In this document: positions 24,301 through 36,618 of the stretch, piece after piece
How positions within the stretch are numbered: position 1 is the first letter of the stretch
Layout: each line of letters begins with the position of its first letter
Origin: Bufo bufo
Taxonomy: Eukaryota > Chordata > Amphibia > Anura > Bufonidae
NCBI RefSeq assembly: GCF_905171765.1
Contig: NC_053389.1
Span: 780,090,772-780,154,771 of the forward strand
Direction: 5' to 3'
Length of the DNA: 64,000 nt
Program-made: the position numbers and the translations under genes
Notes under the pieces: model-generated
Databases searched by the model: none
Told to the model about the DNA's origin: nothing
The model's input: only the letters and a program-made list of their open reading frames with translations

Positions 24301-27300
24301 CCATAATACCACCACGTAGTGCTCTATAATACCACCATACAGTGCTCTATAATAAGACCATACAGTGCTCTATAATACCACCATATAGTGCTCTATAATA
24401 CCAACTTACGATGCTCCATAATACCAACATACGATGCCCAAAAATACACCATACAGTGCTCTATAATACCACCATATAGTGCTCTATAATACCACCATAT
24501 AGTGCTCTATAATACCACCATACAGTGTTCCATAATACCGCCATAAAGTGCTCTATAATACCGCCATACAGTGCTCTATAATACCACCATACAGTGCTCC
24601 ATAATACAACGATACGATGATCTATAATACCACCATACAGTGCTCCATAATACCACCATACAATGCTCCATAATACCACCATATAGTGCTCCATAATTCC
24701 ACCATAAAGTGCTCCATAATACCACCATACAATGCTCCATAATACCACCATATAGTGCTCCATAATGCCACCATACAGTGCTCTATAATACCACCATACA
24801 GTGTTCCATAATACCACCATACAGTGCTCGATAATACCACTATACTCCATAATACAACCATACAGTGCTCAATAATGCCACCATATAGTGCTCTATAATA
24901 CCACCATATAGTGCTCCATAATACCACCATACAGTGCTCTATAATACCACCATACAGTGCTCCATAATGTTACCATATTGTGCTCCATAATACCACCATA
25001 CGATGCTCCATAATACCGCCATACAGTGCTCTATAATACCACCATACAGTGCTCTATAATACCACCATACAGTGCTCTATAATAAGACCATAAAGTGCTC
25101 AATAATACCACCATACAGTGCTCTATAATACCACCATATGATGCTCAATAATACCACCATACAGTGCTCTATAACACCACCATACAGTGCTCCATAATAC
25201 CACCATACAGTGCTCTATAATAAGACCATACAGTGCTCTATAATACCACCATATGATGCTCAATATTACCACCATATAGTGCTCTATAATACCACCATAT
25301 AGTGCTCCATAATACCACCATACAGTGCTCCATAATACCACCATACAGTGCTCTATAATAACACCATACAGTGCTACATAATACCACCATACACTGCTCC
25401 ATAATACCACCATACACTGCTCCATAATACCACCATGCAGTGCTCCATAATACCACCATACAGTGCTCCATAATACCACCATACAGCGCTCGATAATACC
25501 ACTAAATGATGCTCCATAATACCACCATACAATGCTCCATAATACCACCATACAGTGCTCCATAATACCACCATACAATGCTCCATAATACCACCATACA
25601 ATGCTCCATAATACCACCATACAGTGCTCTATAATACCACCATATAGTGCTCTATAATACCACCATATAGTGCTCCATAATACCACCATACAGTGCTCTA
25701 TAATACCACCATACAGTGCTCCATAATGCCACCATACAGTGCTCTATAATACCACCATACAGTACTCTATAATACCACCATATAGTGCTCTATAATACCA
25801 CCACATAGTGCTCCATAATATCACCATACAATGCTCCATAATACCACCATACAGTGCTCCATAATAACACCATACAGTGCTCTATAATACCACCATACAC
25901 TGCTACATAATACCACCATACAGCGCTCGATAATACCACCAAATGATGCTCCATAATACCAACATACGATGCTCCATAATACCACCATACAGTGCTCCAT
26001 AATACCACCATACAGTGCTCCATAATGCCACCATACAGTGCTCTATAATACCAACTTACGATGCTCCATAATACCAACATACGATGCCCAAAAATACACC
26101 ATACAGTGCTCTATAATGCCACCATATAGTGCTATATAATACCACCATATAGTGCTCCATAATATCACCATACAATGCTCCATAATACCACCATACAGTG
26201 CTACATAATACCACCATACAGTGCTCTATAATACCACCATACAGTGCTCCATAATACCACCATACAGTGCTCCATAATACCACCATACAGTGCTCCATAA
26301 TACCACCATACAGTGCTCCATAATACCACCATACAGTGCTCCATAATACCACCATGCAGTGCTCCATAATACCACCATACAGTGCTCCATAATACCACCA
26401 TACAGCGCTCGATAATACCACCATACAGTGCTCCATAATACCACCATACAGTGCTCCATAATACCACCATACAGTGCTCCATAATACCACCATATAGTGC
26501 TCCACAATACCACCATACAGTGCTCCATAATACCACCATACAATGCTCCATAATACCACCATACAGTGCTCCATAATACCGCCATATAGTGCTCTATAAG
26601 ACCAACATACGATGCTCCATAATACCACCATACAGTGCTCGATAATACCACTATACTCCATAATACAACCATACAGTGCTCAATAATACCAACATACGAT
26701 GCTCCATAATACCACCATACAGTGCTCTATAATACCACCATACAGTGCTCCATAATACCACCACGTAGTGCTCTATAATACCACCATACAGTGCTCTATA
26801 ATAAGACCATACAGTGCTCTATAATACCAACTTACGATGCTCCATAATACCAACATACGATGCCCAAAAATACACCATACAGTGCTCTATAATACCACCA
26901 TATAGTGCTCTATAATACCACCATATAGTGCTCTATAATACCACCATACAGTGTTCCATAATACCGCCATAAAGTGCTCTATAATACCGCCATACAGTGC
27001 TCTATAATACCACCATACAGTGCTCCATAATACAACGATACGATGATCTATAATACCACCATACAGTGCTCCATAATACCACCATACAATGCTCCATAAT
27101 ACCACCATATAGTGCTCCATAATTCCACCATACAGTGCTCCATAATACCACTATACTCCATAATACAACCATACAGTGCTCAATAATGCCACCATATAGT
27201 GCTCTATAATACCACCATATAGTGCTCCATAATACCACCATACAGTGCTCTATAATACCACCATACAGTGCTCCATAATGTTACCATATTGTGCTCTATA

Positions 27301-30118
27301 ATACCACCATACGATGCTCCATAATACCGCCATACAGTGCTCTATAATACCACCATACAGTGCTCTATAATACCACCATACAGTGCTCTATAATACCAAC
27401 ATACGATGCTCCATAATACCACCATACAGTGCTCTATAATAAGACTATACAGTGCTCTATAATACCACCATACGATGCTCAATAATACCACCATATAGTG
27501 CTCTATAATACCACCATACGATGCTCAATAATACCACCATATAGTGCTCTATAATACCACCATACAGTGCTCTATAATACCACCATACAGTGCTCTATAA
27601 CACCACCATACAGTGCTCCATAATACCACCATACAGTGCTCTATAATAAGACCATACAGTGCTCTATAATAAGACCATACAGTGCTCTATAATACCACCA
27701 TATAGTGCTCTATAATACCAATTTACGATGCTCCATAATACCAACATACGATGCCCAAAAATACACCATACAGTGCTCTATAATACCACCATGCAGTGCT
27801 CTATAATAACACCATACAGTGGTCCATAATACCACCATACAGTGCTCTATAATACCACCACATAGTGCTCCATAATACCACCATACAATTCTCCATAATA
27901 CCACCATACAGTGCTCCATAATACCACCATACAATGCTCCATAATACCACCATACAATGCTCCATAATACCACCATACAGTGCTCTATAATACCACCATA
28001 TAGTGCTCTATAATACCACCATACAGTGTTCCATAATACCGCCATAAAGTGCTCTATAATACCGCCATACAGTGCTCTATAATACCACCATACAGTGCTC
28101 CATAATACCACGATACGATGCTCTATAATACCACCATACGATGATCTATAATACCACCATACAGTGCTCTATAATACCGCCATACAGTGCTCTATAATAC
28201 CACCATACAGTGCTCCATAATACCACCATACAGTGCTCTCTAATACCACCATACAGTGCTCCATAATACCGCCATACAGTGCTCTATAATACCACCATAC
28301 AGTGCTCCATAATACCACGATACGATGCTCTATAATACCACCATACGATGCTCTATAACACCACCATACAGTGCTCTATAATACCACCATACAGTGCTCT
28401 ATAATACCACCATACAGTGCTCTATAATACCACCATACAGTGCTCCATAATACCACCATACAGTGTTCCATAATACCACCATACAGTGCTCTATAATACC
28501 ACCATACAGTACTCTATAATACCACCATACAGTGCTCTATAATACACCATACAGTGCTCTATAATACCACTATACAGTGCTCTATAATACCACCATACAG
28601 TGCTCTATAATACCACCATACAGTACTCTATAATACCACCATACAGTGCTCTATAATACCACCATACAGTGCTCCATAATACCACCATACAGTGCTCTAT
28701 AATACCACCATACAATGCTCCATAATACCACCATACAGTGCTCTATAATACCACCATACAGTGCTCCATAATACCACCATACAGTGCTCTATAATACCAC
28801 CATACAGTGCTCTATAATACCACCATACAATGCTCCATAACACCACCATACAGTGCTCTATAATACAACCATACAGTGCTCCATAATACCAGGATACAGT
28901 GCTCCATAATACCACCATACAGTGCTCTATAATACCACCATATAGTGCTCCATAATACCACCATACAGTGCTCTATAATACCACCACATAGTGCTCCATA
29001 ATACCACCATACAGTGCTCTATAATACCACCATACAGTGCTCTATAATACCACCATACAGTGCTCCATAATACCACCATACAGTACTCTATAATACCACC
29101 ATACAGTGCTCTATAATATCACCATACAATGCTCCATAATACCACCATACAGTGCTCTATAATACCACCATACAGTGCTCCATAATACCACCATACAGCG
29201 CTCCATAATACCACCATACAGTACTCTATAATACCACCATAGAGTGCTCTATAATACCACCATACAGTGCTCTATAATACCACCATATAGTGCTCCATAA
29301 TACCACCATACAGTGCTCTATAATACCACCATACAGTGCTCAATAATACCACCATACAGTGCTCTATAATACCACCATATAGTGCTCCATAATACCACCA
29401 TACAGTACTCTATAATACCACCATAGAGTGCTCTATAATACCACCATACAGTGCTCTATAATACCACCATATAGTGCTCCATAATACCACCATACAGTGC
29501 TCTATAATACCACCATACAGTGCTCTATAATACCACCATACAGTGCTCTATAATACCACCATATAGTGCTCCATAATACCACCATACAGTGCTCCATAAT
29601 ACCACCATACAGTGCTCTATAATACCACCATATAGTGCTCTATAATACCACCATACAGTGCTCCATAATACCACCATACAGTGCTCTATAATACCACCAT
29701 ACAGTGCTCCATAATACCACCATACAGTGCTCTATAATACCACCATACAGTGCTCTATAATACCACCATACAGTGCTCTATAATACCACCATACAGTGCT
29801 CCATAATACCACCATATAGTGCTCTATAATACCACCATACAGTGCTCTATAATACCACTATACAGTGCTCTATAATACCACTATACAGTGCTCTATAATA
29901 CCACCATACAGTGCTCCATAATACCACCATACAGTGCTCTATAATACCACTATACAGTGCTCTATAATACCACCATACAGTGCTCTATAATACCACCATA
30001 CAGTGCTCCATAATACCACCATACAGTGCTCCATAATACCACTATACAGTGCTCTATAATACCACCATACAGTGCTCCATAATACCACCATACAGTGCTC
30101 TATATTGCCACCATACAG
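18372..30118. repeat. Giant minisatellite, 23-bp unit, about 510 copies
   Basis: About 11.75 kb built almost only of a 23-bp unit (plus strand ATACCACCATACAGTGCTC followed by CATA). The commonest variants are C/T in GCTCCATA/GCTCTATA and CATACAG/CATATAG. The unit length is not a multiple of three and the minus strand lacks stops, so each minus frame reads as a 23-residue repeat (containing WWYYGALYGG). Long minus-strand open frames here are therefore an artefact of the repeat and not genes. Breaks such as GTTACCATATTG and short units give landmarks for higher-order structure. Confidence 0.97.
22581..27280. repeat. Higher-order repeat of about 2.3 kb inside the minisatellite
   Basis: The variant GTTACCATATTG recurs at 22681, 24969 and 27280, spaced 2288 and 2311 bp, a difference of exactly one unit. 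Long strings of unit variants, including the rare ATACGATGCCCAAAAATACA near 23628 and 26077 (2449 bp apart), recur in the same order with a few units gained or lost. Confidence 0.8.
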
Positions 30119-30741
30119 TAACCCGAGACCCCTCATACAAAGCCTCATTACTTCTCTGCTATATGGTGTGTGCTGGTCCCCGGCAGTGGCGCCCCATTCA
30201 GGTTGCACACGACGACCCAGACTGGAAATACATCTAATACCAGAATGTCTTCCCTCAGGCGGAGCAGTCAGGAGGATCACCGGGACCCTGAGATGGTAAA
30301 ATGAAGGACGTGGACCCCGATAACTGACGCCCCAATATCAGGCGCAGGGGTCTGCAGCCCTGACCAGTCACTGGTCTGTGATAAACACTTCTCAGGGTTC
30401 AGCGCCACCCCCTGGTCCTAACTGGGATTACCAGTCCTGATGCCAGGGATGGCAGAGGCTGCACCAGTTCCATTGGTGGTCTTCGATCTGTAGAAGTGGA
30501 CTGGATTCATCAGCAGAAATGAAGATGAAAATATAGGCTCAAAGGAAAGATTGTTATATTTCAGCTTCTTACATCCATAGATTGTAAGCTCCTATGACCA
30601 GAGGCTCTCTCTTCTCATGCATCTGGTCTACATTGTGCTCGCTTTTTGGGGTCAGATCTTCCAGTTATATCTTATCTCTGTGTCGCCTCCACTCCTGGCT
30701 TTGGAAATCACTGACCAAACACTGACTGTGTGAACTAGGTG
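30119..30741. other. No gene seen
   Basis: Ordinary mixed sequence downstream of the minisatellite, with no credible ORF. Confidence 0.4.
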
Positions 30742-30744
30742 TAA

Positions 30745-30997
30745 GGGCTCCGTGCTGTCTGTTCCGCAAAAAGATAGAACAAGTTCTATTTTTTTGCGTA
30801 ACGGAAGCACGGATCACTCTGTAGTGCTTCTGTGGGGTTCCATTCCGTGCTTCCGCACCGTATGTCCGGATTCAAGTGAAAGCATCCGCATCCTTGATGC
30901 GGAATGCACACGGCTGGTGACCCCCCGTGTATTGCGGAACTGCCGTATGCGGCCCACAATACGGCCGCGGGAGCACTATGGCCGTGTGAACAAGCCC
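30745..30997. mobile_element. CACACG-family MITE, degraded
   Basis: Begins GGGCTCCGTGC after TAA and ends GTGAACAAGCCC. Internal TCCGCA/TGCGGA phrases pair across it. Confidence 0.55.
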
Positions 30998-30999
30998 TA

Positions 31000-31319
31000 G
31001 GGCCTCATGTACACCACCATATGTATTTTGCAGTCCGCAAAAACGAATCCGCCAAAAATACGGATGACGTCCGTGTGCATTCCGTATTTTGTGGAACAGA
31101 ACAGCTGGCCCCTAATACAACAGTCCTATCCTTGCCCATAATGCAGACAATAAAAGGACATGTTCTATAGTTTTGAGGAACGGAAATACGGAAATATGGA
31201 AACGTAATGCACACAGAGTGCCTTCCATTTTTTTGCGGACCCATTGAAATGAATGGTTCGGTATACGCAAAAAACCCAGAAAGGACACGGAATGAAAATA
31301 CGTTCATGTGCATGAGGCC
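31000..31319. mobile_element. CACACG-family MITE
   Basis: GGGCCTCATGTACACC at the left and CATGTGCATGAGGCC at the right, followed by TAA. It abuts the previous MITE directly. Internal pieces match the MITEs at 8146-8468 and 40815-41134. Confidence 0.65.
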
Positions 31320-31376
31320 TAAATCTGTATATTGTATACTCCATTCATATGTATCGCTGGATAGATCCATGCCCGC

Positions 31377-31654
31377 TTATGAAAATGAAAAATGAAAATG
31401 AAAAATGAAAATGAAAAATGAAAATCTATACTTAAAAAAAAAAAAAAAGGTAATATGAATTACAAAAACTAAAAATTTGAAATAAAAACACCCTAAAGCA
31501 CATTTGTACATTGAGTAAACGTAATATATGAATCCAAAGCAATAGATTTTTGGTATCACCGCCGTCACATCTGGAGCCACACATATAAGGCATTGTGTCT
31601 GCTGTATACAAATATTGAAAACTGCAGCAGAACTTTTTCTGGATTTTTTTCCTA
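31377..31654. repeat. Low-complexity AAAATG tract and dispersed AT-rich repeat
   Basis: 31377-31430 is a run of GAAAATG/AAAAATG units, followed by an A-run and a repeat-like segment interrupted by the Ngaro element at 31657. Confidence 0.6.
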
Positions 31655-31656
31655 AA

Positions 31657-31757
31657 GTGGTAGGCAATTAAGAGTGCCGCATTTGTGTGAGGGGAGGCGG
31701 GGCGTTCACTATTTAAACCTGGCCCTCCTCCCCCCACTTGTCGGTTCGAACGATTTC
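31657..31757 (+). repeat. Ngaro A1 terminal repeat
   Basis: About 101 bp starting GTGGTAGGCAATTAAGAG and ending TTCGAACGATTTC. Matches 36277-36377 with about one substitution. Confidence 0.85.
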
Positions 31758-33232
31758 GAATCGGCTTGTGGGTTGGTGCCAGAGAAGGGCATGCGTCACT
31801 GGAGGATCGGGGGATCGGCTGCGTCGAGCTCGTCGCTACGGTGATTAGGTAGGCAGGGTGGCTTGCACACCCGTCTCGCTATGTATAACATGTGGGGCTG
31901 CCGAGCGTGCCGCCGGTCCCCAGCTGCGCTGGAGACTGCCCGCACTCCCGATCGCTTCCGGCACCCCGAGACAGGCACCCCGATCCGCTCCAGGCCCTGC
32001 GCTAAGCACCCCCGCTCCCACATGCAGCGTCCCCCAGGCAGGCACCCCTCACCTGTGGCTCAGCAGCGACGGGTCACGACGTCCGCTCGCATACCCTGAG
32101 CATCGGTCACGCCGGCCGTCGGCTCCACGACGCAGCGTTATATATTACTCACTCCCGTATCAGAACGTTCCGCCGTAGAGGAAAACGCCGTCCGCTCACA
32201 CAGGGATCTATTCATTAGCTGCAATCAGTAAGCGGAGGTCCAGCTGCAGGATCAGGGGACGGAAGCCGAAACCTATAGGCGATTAATACGCCGCGGCTTT
32301 CCCTGTACAAATAGTCGATAGCGGTGGGCACGGGATGCAATGTTCCACATGGCGGAGCGCAAATCCCTCGCAGCCGATCCTGATGCACGTTCTCCTGGTA
32401 ATTACAATTAGCGAGGCTGTGAAGGTGGACATGCTTATTCATGTCTAGGAATCCGCTGCAGAATAAACTCGTCTTCTTTACTGCGCCAAACTCAGGCAAG
32501 ACGAGATAAGCAGATACTCAGACATGTTCACTGTATAACAAGTTATGATTTCAATGGTTAATTCTAACCTAGAAGGGAATCACTGGCTTGCTGCGCTCCA
32601 GCAGGTCCTGGCTTGAGAGAGGGCGGGGGATGGTCGACACCTACAGGCCCATACTGGTACTGCAGTCCAGGTGCAGGGCTCCTCTGCTCAGGCACAGTGG
32701 CTAGGTACTAAGGCAGGAGTAAAAAAAAAAAAAATATTTAAATAAAATTTGGAATATGTTCAAGGATCAAATATAAAGAGGGCTTCAAGGAGGGGGGCTG
32801 GCCACGTCACTTTGCGCACGCAGCCGGGCCGCCCGTAAGCCCATACGGTCAGTCAGGGGGTTGGTTCGGGCGCAGTCACAATAATCCGGTGGTTAGCTAG
32901 GGAGCGGTGGCATGAGTGAAGTGTCGCCCAGCTGGCGTGCGCTCACTCACACGTCTGTTCTTGGTTGTTCAGGTCCACAGGTGGTGGGCTAACTTACGAT
33001 ACTGTGGGGTTCGTGGCTGTCATGGCCGCCAGGTGAGTCAGGGGTGGTGCATGCGGGGGCCAACCCCCTCTTTTCTCCTGCATAGGCTTGGGGGATGGTG
33101 GACTATTATGTCCAGGCCTCTGGCGCATCTCTTACAGGGTGGCGCCTACAGTCGTGGCCTTTGGTGGGGGGGAAAAGAAAAAAAAAAGAAAAAATAATAA
33201 TAATGGTATAGATAGGAATGTTGCTTTGCCAG
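31758..33232 (+). other. Ngaro 5' interior, GC-rich, no recognised gene
   Basis: Several overlapping short frames exist (for example 31858-32178, plus, Pro/Arg-rich), but none shows a Gag or reverse-transcriptase motif. It could be a decayed gag or leader region. Confidence 0.4.
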
Positions 33233-33620
33233 GTCTGTCACGACTACAGACTCCTTATAAAGCCCTGCCACGACTGCAGGCAACAGTCTGTCACGACTAC
33301 AGACCCGTTATAAAGCCCTGCCACGACTGCAGGCATCAGTCTGTCACGACTACAGACTCGTTATAAAGTCCTGCCACGACTGCAGGCATCAGTCTGTCAC
33401 GACTACAGACCCGCTCTAAAGCCCTGCCATGACTGCAGGTACAAATCCGTTACGACTACAGACTCATTATTAAGACCGGCCACGACTGCAGGCATTAGTC
33501 TCATGTCAACAGACTCATGAGGTAATACTACCACGTCTACAGGCGATGGTCCGTTACCGCTACTCTCGATGTAGGGTCCCCTCACGACTACAGGGGCTAG
33601 TCGGTCACATCCACAGACTC
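33233..33620 (+). repeat. Tandem repeat, 53-bp unit, about 6-7 copies
   Basis: GTCTGTCACGACTACAGAC recurs at 33233, 33286, 33339 and 33392, each 53 bp apart, then decays. Each unit carries two related halves (CACGACTACAG and CACGACTGCAG). Confidence 0.85.
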
Positions 33621-33789
33621 GGTCGCACTCCCGTTAACTACAGGCACTGGGTGGGCATCTACGGGTAGTTGCGTCACGACTACGCACGTGGGTCAGCCAC
33701 GGCCTGGGAGGTCAGCCTTCACGGTCACAGGTAGGTCCAGTTAGGCTTCAGTCTCCCAGCGGGTTCCAGTCACAATAACCAGCCCCTAG

Positions 33790-34060
33790 GTGAGGGGGGG
33801 CACTCCCGCAGCGGCGCACAATGCCAGGGAGCTGTGCGGCTCCTCACGCGGCACACGGTTCAAACCAGCGGGGGCCGGGGCCCACGGTAAAGGAAGGGCT
33901 CCCTCTGATCCGGTGCACATTGCCAGGGAGTGGCGCTGCTCCCCACGCGGTACGAGTGTCCAGCCGGCGGTGGGTCGGCCCTAGCTGAGAAGGGGGGCTC
34001 CCCCGCACTGGTGCATTCTGCCAGGGAGCAGCGTGAGCTCCCCACGCGGCTGGGGGGTAA
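33790..34060 (+). repeat. Degenerate tandem repeat, about 100-bp period, 3 copies
   Basis: TGCCAGGGAG followed by GCTCC and CACGCGG recurs near 33822, 33929 and 34019. GC-rich. Confidence 0.6.
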
Positions 34061-34348
34061 GGCTCCTCATCTTCAATAAAGTCTGGCACGGGCCGCCGTG
34101 CCGTTAGGTAGGCAGGGATCAGGGGAAGGAGTACTAGGCTCGGTCAGGGGGAGCAGATCATAGGCGGTGGCTGGCTTCCTGCTGCCGGCCGTACATTAGG
34201 TTCCAAGGGGGTTATTTAGGCACAGGATGTTAGTTAGTCCGTGCAGGTGATCTGCGTTATACCATGCTCTTCATGCTCGTACTCAGAGCTGTGCCCATAC
34301 GGGAGCTGCTTAAGTGGTTGATAGTGAAAAAAAAATAAATACATTTTT

Positions 34349-35280
34349 GAGTCTCTCACGCATGGCTTCTCCGTTTTAGGTTTACACATACGGATCCGCC
34401 ATTAGAGTCTCTCACGCATGGCTTCTCCGTTTTAGGTTTACACTTATGACTCCGCCATCTGAGTCTCTCACGCATGGCTTCTCCGTGTTAGTTTTACACA
34501 TACGGATCCGCCATTAGAGTCTCTCACGCATGGCTTCTCCGTTTTAGGGTTACACTTATGACTCCGCCATTAGAGTCTCTCACGCATGGCTTCTCCGTTT
34601 TAGGTTTACACTTATGACTCCGCCATTAGAGTCTCCCACGCATGGCTTCTCCGTTTTAGGTTTACACATATGACTCCGCCATTAGAGTCTCTCACGCATG
34701 GCTTCTCCGTGTTAGTTTTACACATACGGATCCGCCATTAGAGTCTCTCACGCATGGCTTCTCCGTTTTAGGTTTACACTTATGACTCCGCCATTAGAGT
34801 CTCTCACGCATGGCTTCTCCGTTTTAGGTTTACACTTATGACTCCGCCATTAGAGTCTCTCACGCATGGCTTCTCCGTTTTAGGTTTACACTTATGACTC
34901 CGCCATTAGAGTCTCCCACGCATGGCTTCTCCGTTTTAGGTTACACATATGACTCCGCCATTAGAGTCTCTCACGCATGGCTTCTCCGTTTTAGTTTTAC
35001 ACATACGACTCCGCCATTAGTCTCTCACGCCTGGCTTCTCCGTTTTAGGTTGGCACATATGACTCCGCCATTAGAATCTCTCACGCATGGCTTCTCCGTT
35101 TTAGGTTTACACATATGACTCCGCCATTAGAGTCTCTCACGCAGAGCTTCTCCGTTTTAGTTTTACACATATGACTCCGCCATTAGTCTCTCACGCATGG
35201 CTCCGCCATTAGTCTCTCACGCATGGCTTCTCCGCTTTAGGTTTACACACAGGACTCCGCCATTAGAGTCTCTCACGCAT
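34349..35280 (+). repeat. Tandem repeat, 56-bp unit, about 16 copies
   Basis: GAGTCTCTCACGCATGGCTT starts a 56-bp unit ending CTCCGCCATTA, first at 34349 and 34405. Variants alternate between TACGGATCC and TATGACTCC, and a few units are shortened near the right end. Confidence 0.92.
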
Positions 35281-35389
35281 GGAGATAAAAAATAAAAAAA
35301 AAAGGGGGCCTATCACTCACCTATTGGGCTTTGTCAGGGTTTTTGCCACTCTCAATTAAACTTGTCCTATAGCATTGTTAACTATACAT

Positions 35390-36112
35390 GGCAGGTATTC
35401 AGCACCATTGGTGCAGGCTACATCCGGACCTACCGTCACTCTTTTCCGCCCATCCGATCAAAGCGGCGTTGAAGGGTTTGCGCAAGATGTCTGTTGTGAA
35501 ACGACATGGGCGTCAGCCATTTACCGGTAGCTTGTTCAGGCCGTGACAGGCAAACTGCAGGGGCAAACCGTTCGGGCCACAGGTTAGCGCTCTGGTAGAA
35601 ACAGCCTTGTACCTGGCCTTCCATGGATTCCTCAGGTCAGGCGAGCTCATGGGCACCAATACGCTGGCTGGGTGCCTGCGGAAAGGTCAGCTCATCCGGC
35701 GCGGGTCCATCTATGTCCTCACCTTGGCCTCGTCCAAGACGTCACGGCCGGGGCAACCAGTGGCGGTCAGATACTTTCCCACGGACAGCAGATGGTGTCC
35801 GGTGCAGGCCTTGGAGGCTTGGCTGCGTAGTATTTAGTCCAAGCGGCATGTTCTCCCGTACTCTAACTAGGCAATGCCCGGCTAACCACCGCGGCCTTTC
35901 TTACGTACATTCAGGTTAGTTGACAGGTTCAGGGGTCGGTCCTCGCTGGATCACAGGACATTCCTTCCGCATGGGCGCGGCAGCAATGGCGTCCATGCAT
36001 TAGGTGCCAGTACATGTCATCAAACGGTTGGGTCGTCGCAGTTCCGCGTGTTCCATGCGTAATATCCCGGATCCTTATACGAAATATCATTGGCTTTCGA
36101 GTTTTGGTCTGT
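35390..36112 (+). pseudogene. Ngaro tyrosine recombinase, degenerate
   Basis: Fragments of a phage-integrase-like tyrosine recombinase, the enzyme that inserts circular DNA of DIRS-order elements. An N-terminal piece (HPIKAALKGLRK, about 35450) is followed by the catalytic-domain start with FLRSGEL (in the open frame 35607-35837, 76 codons) and a downstream HxxR box, GHSFRMGAA (about 35955-35981). The pieces lie in different frames with stops between them, and the final Tyr region is not clear. It lies immediately 5' of B1, the expected position. Not functional as it stands. Confidence 0.72.
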
Positions 36113-36158
36113 AGTTTCTGTTATCAAGTTTTCTAACTCCTATGCATGGTTCTTTTGG

Positions 36159-36544
36159 CCCCTTTAGGCTACCCTTCGATAAGCAGTTCCGGCATAACTC
36201 TGCTGCTTCTAGGTTAGGGGGGTGGAGTATAGGCTTAGGTAGGGTACCCTCTCAGCATGAGCCGATCCGAGCACAAGTGGTAGGCAATTAAGAGTGCCGC
36301 ATTTGTGTGAGGGGAGGCGGGGCGTTCACCATTTAAACCTGGCCCTCCTCCCCCCACTTGTCGGTTCGAACGATTTCAACCCACCCAGGAGCCCTCCCTT
36401 CTTTCAGGTCTCATCATTGGGGTAGCCCCCTTTAGGCTACCCTTCGATAAGCAGTTCCGGCATAACTCTGCTGCTTCTAGGTTGGGGGGGTGGAGTATAG
36501 GCTTAGGTAGGGTACCCTCTCAGCATGAGCCGATCCGAGCACAA
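36159..36544 (+). repeat. Ngaro B1-A2-B2 terminal repeats
   Basis: B1 (about 36159-36274) and B2 (about 36425-36544) share GGCTACCCTTCGATAAGCAG to CCGATCCGAGCACAA. A2 (36275-36377) between them matches A1 at the left end. Confidence 0.85.
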
Positions 36545-36618
36545 ACGTTATTAAGCACCAGAATGCAAAGGGAATTTTTTTTTAATTGCCCCCAGACCTG
36601 AAAGAGGTTAAATTCTTT

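Larger units (their letters stand above)
31657..36544 (+). mobile_element. Ngaro-like (DIRS-order) tyrosine-recombinase retroelement
   Basis: Split direct repeats in the A1-interior-B1A2B2 order that defines Ngaro elements: A1 at 31657-31757, B1 at about 36159-36274, A2 at 36275-36377, B2 at about 36425-36544. A1/A2 and B1/B2 differ by only a few bases. A decayed tyrosine-recombinase coding region lies just before B1. No reverse transcriptase or RNase H is recognisable; that space (31760-35300) is filled by GC-rich sequence and tandem arrays. No TSD is expected for this class and none is seen. Probably non-autonomous. Confidence 0.82.

Noticed and set aside
18372..30118. CRISPR-like array
   Set aside because: Units are contiguous without unique spacers and the sequence is clearly eukaryotic.
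18308..30280. Dozens of long minus-strand open frames with WWYYGALYGG-like repeats
   Set aside because: They are the 23-bp minisatellite read in three frames; the unit has no stop codon and is not a multiple of three, so the frames are automatic.
31858..32178. Pro/Arg-rich frame as Ngaro gag
   Set aside because: No Gag motif, overlapping frames of equal length on both strands, GC-rich composition explains openness.
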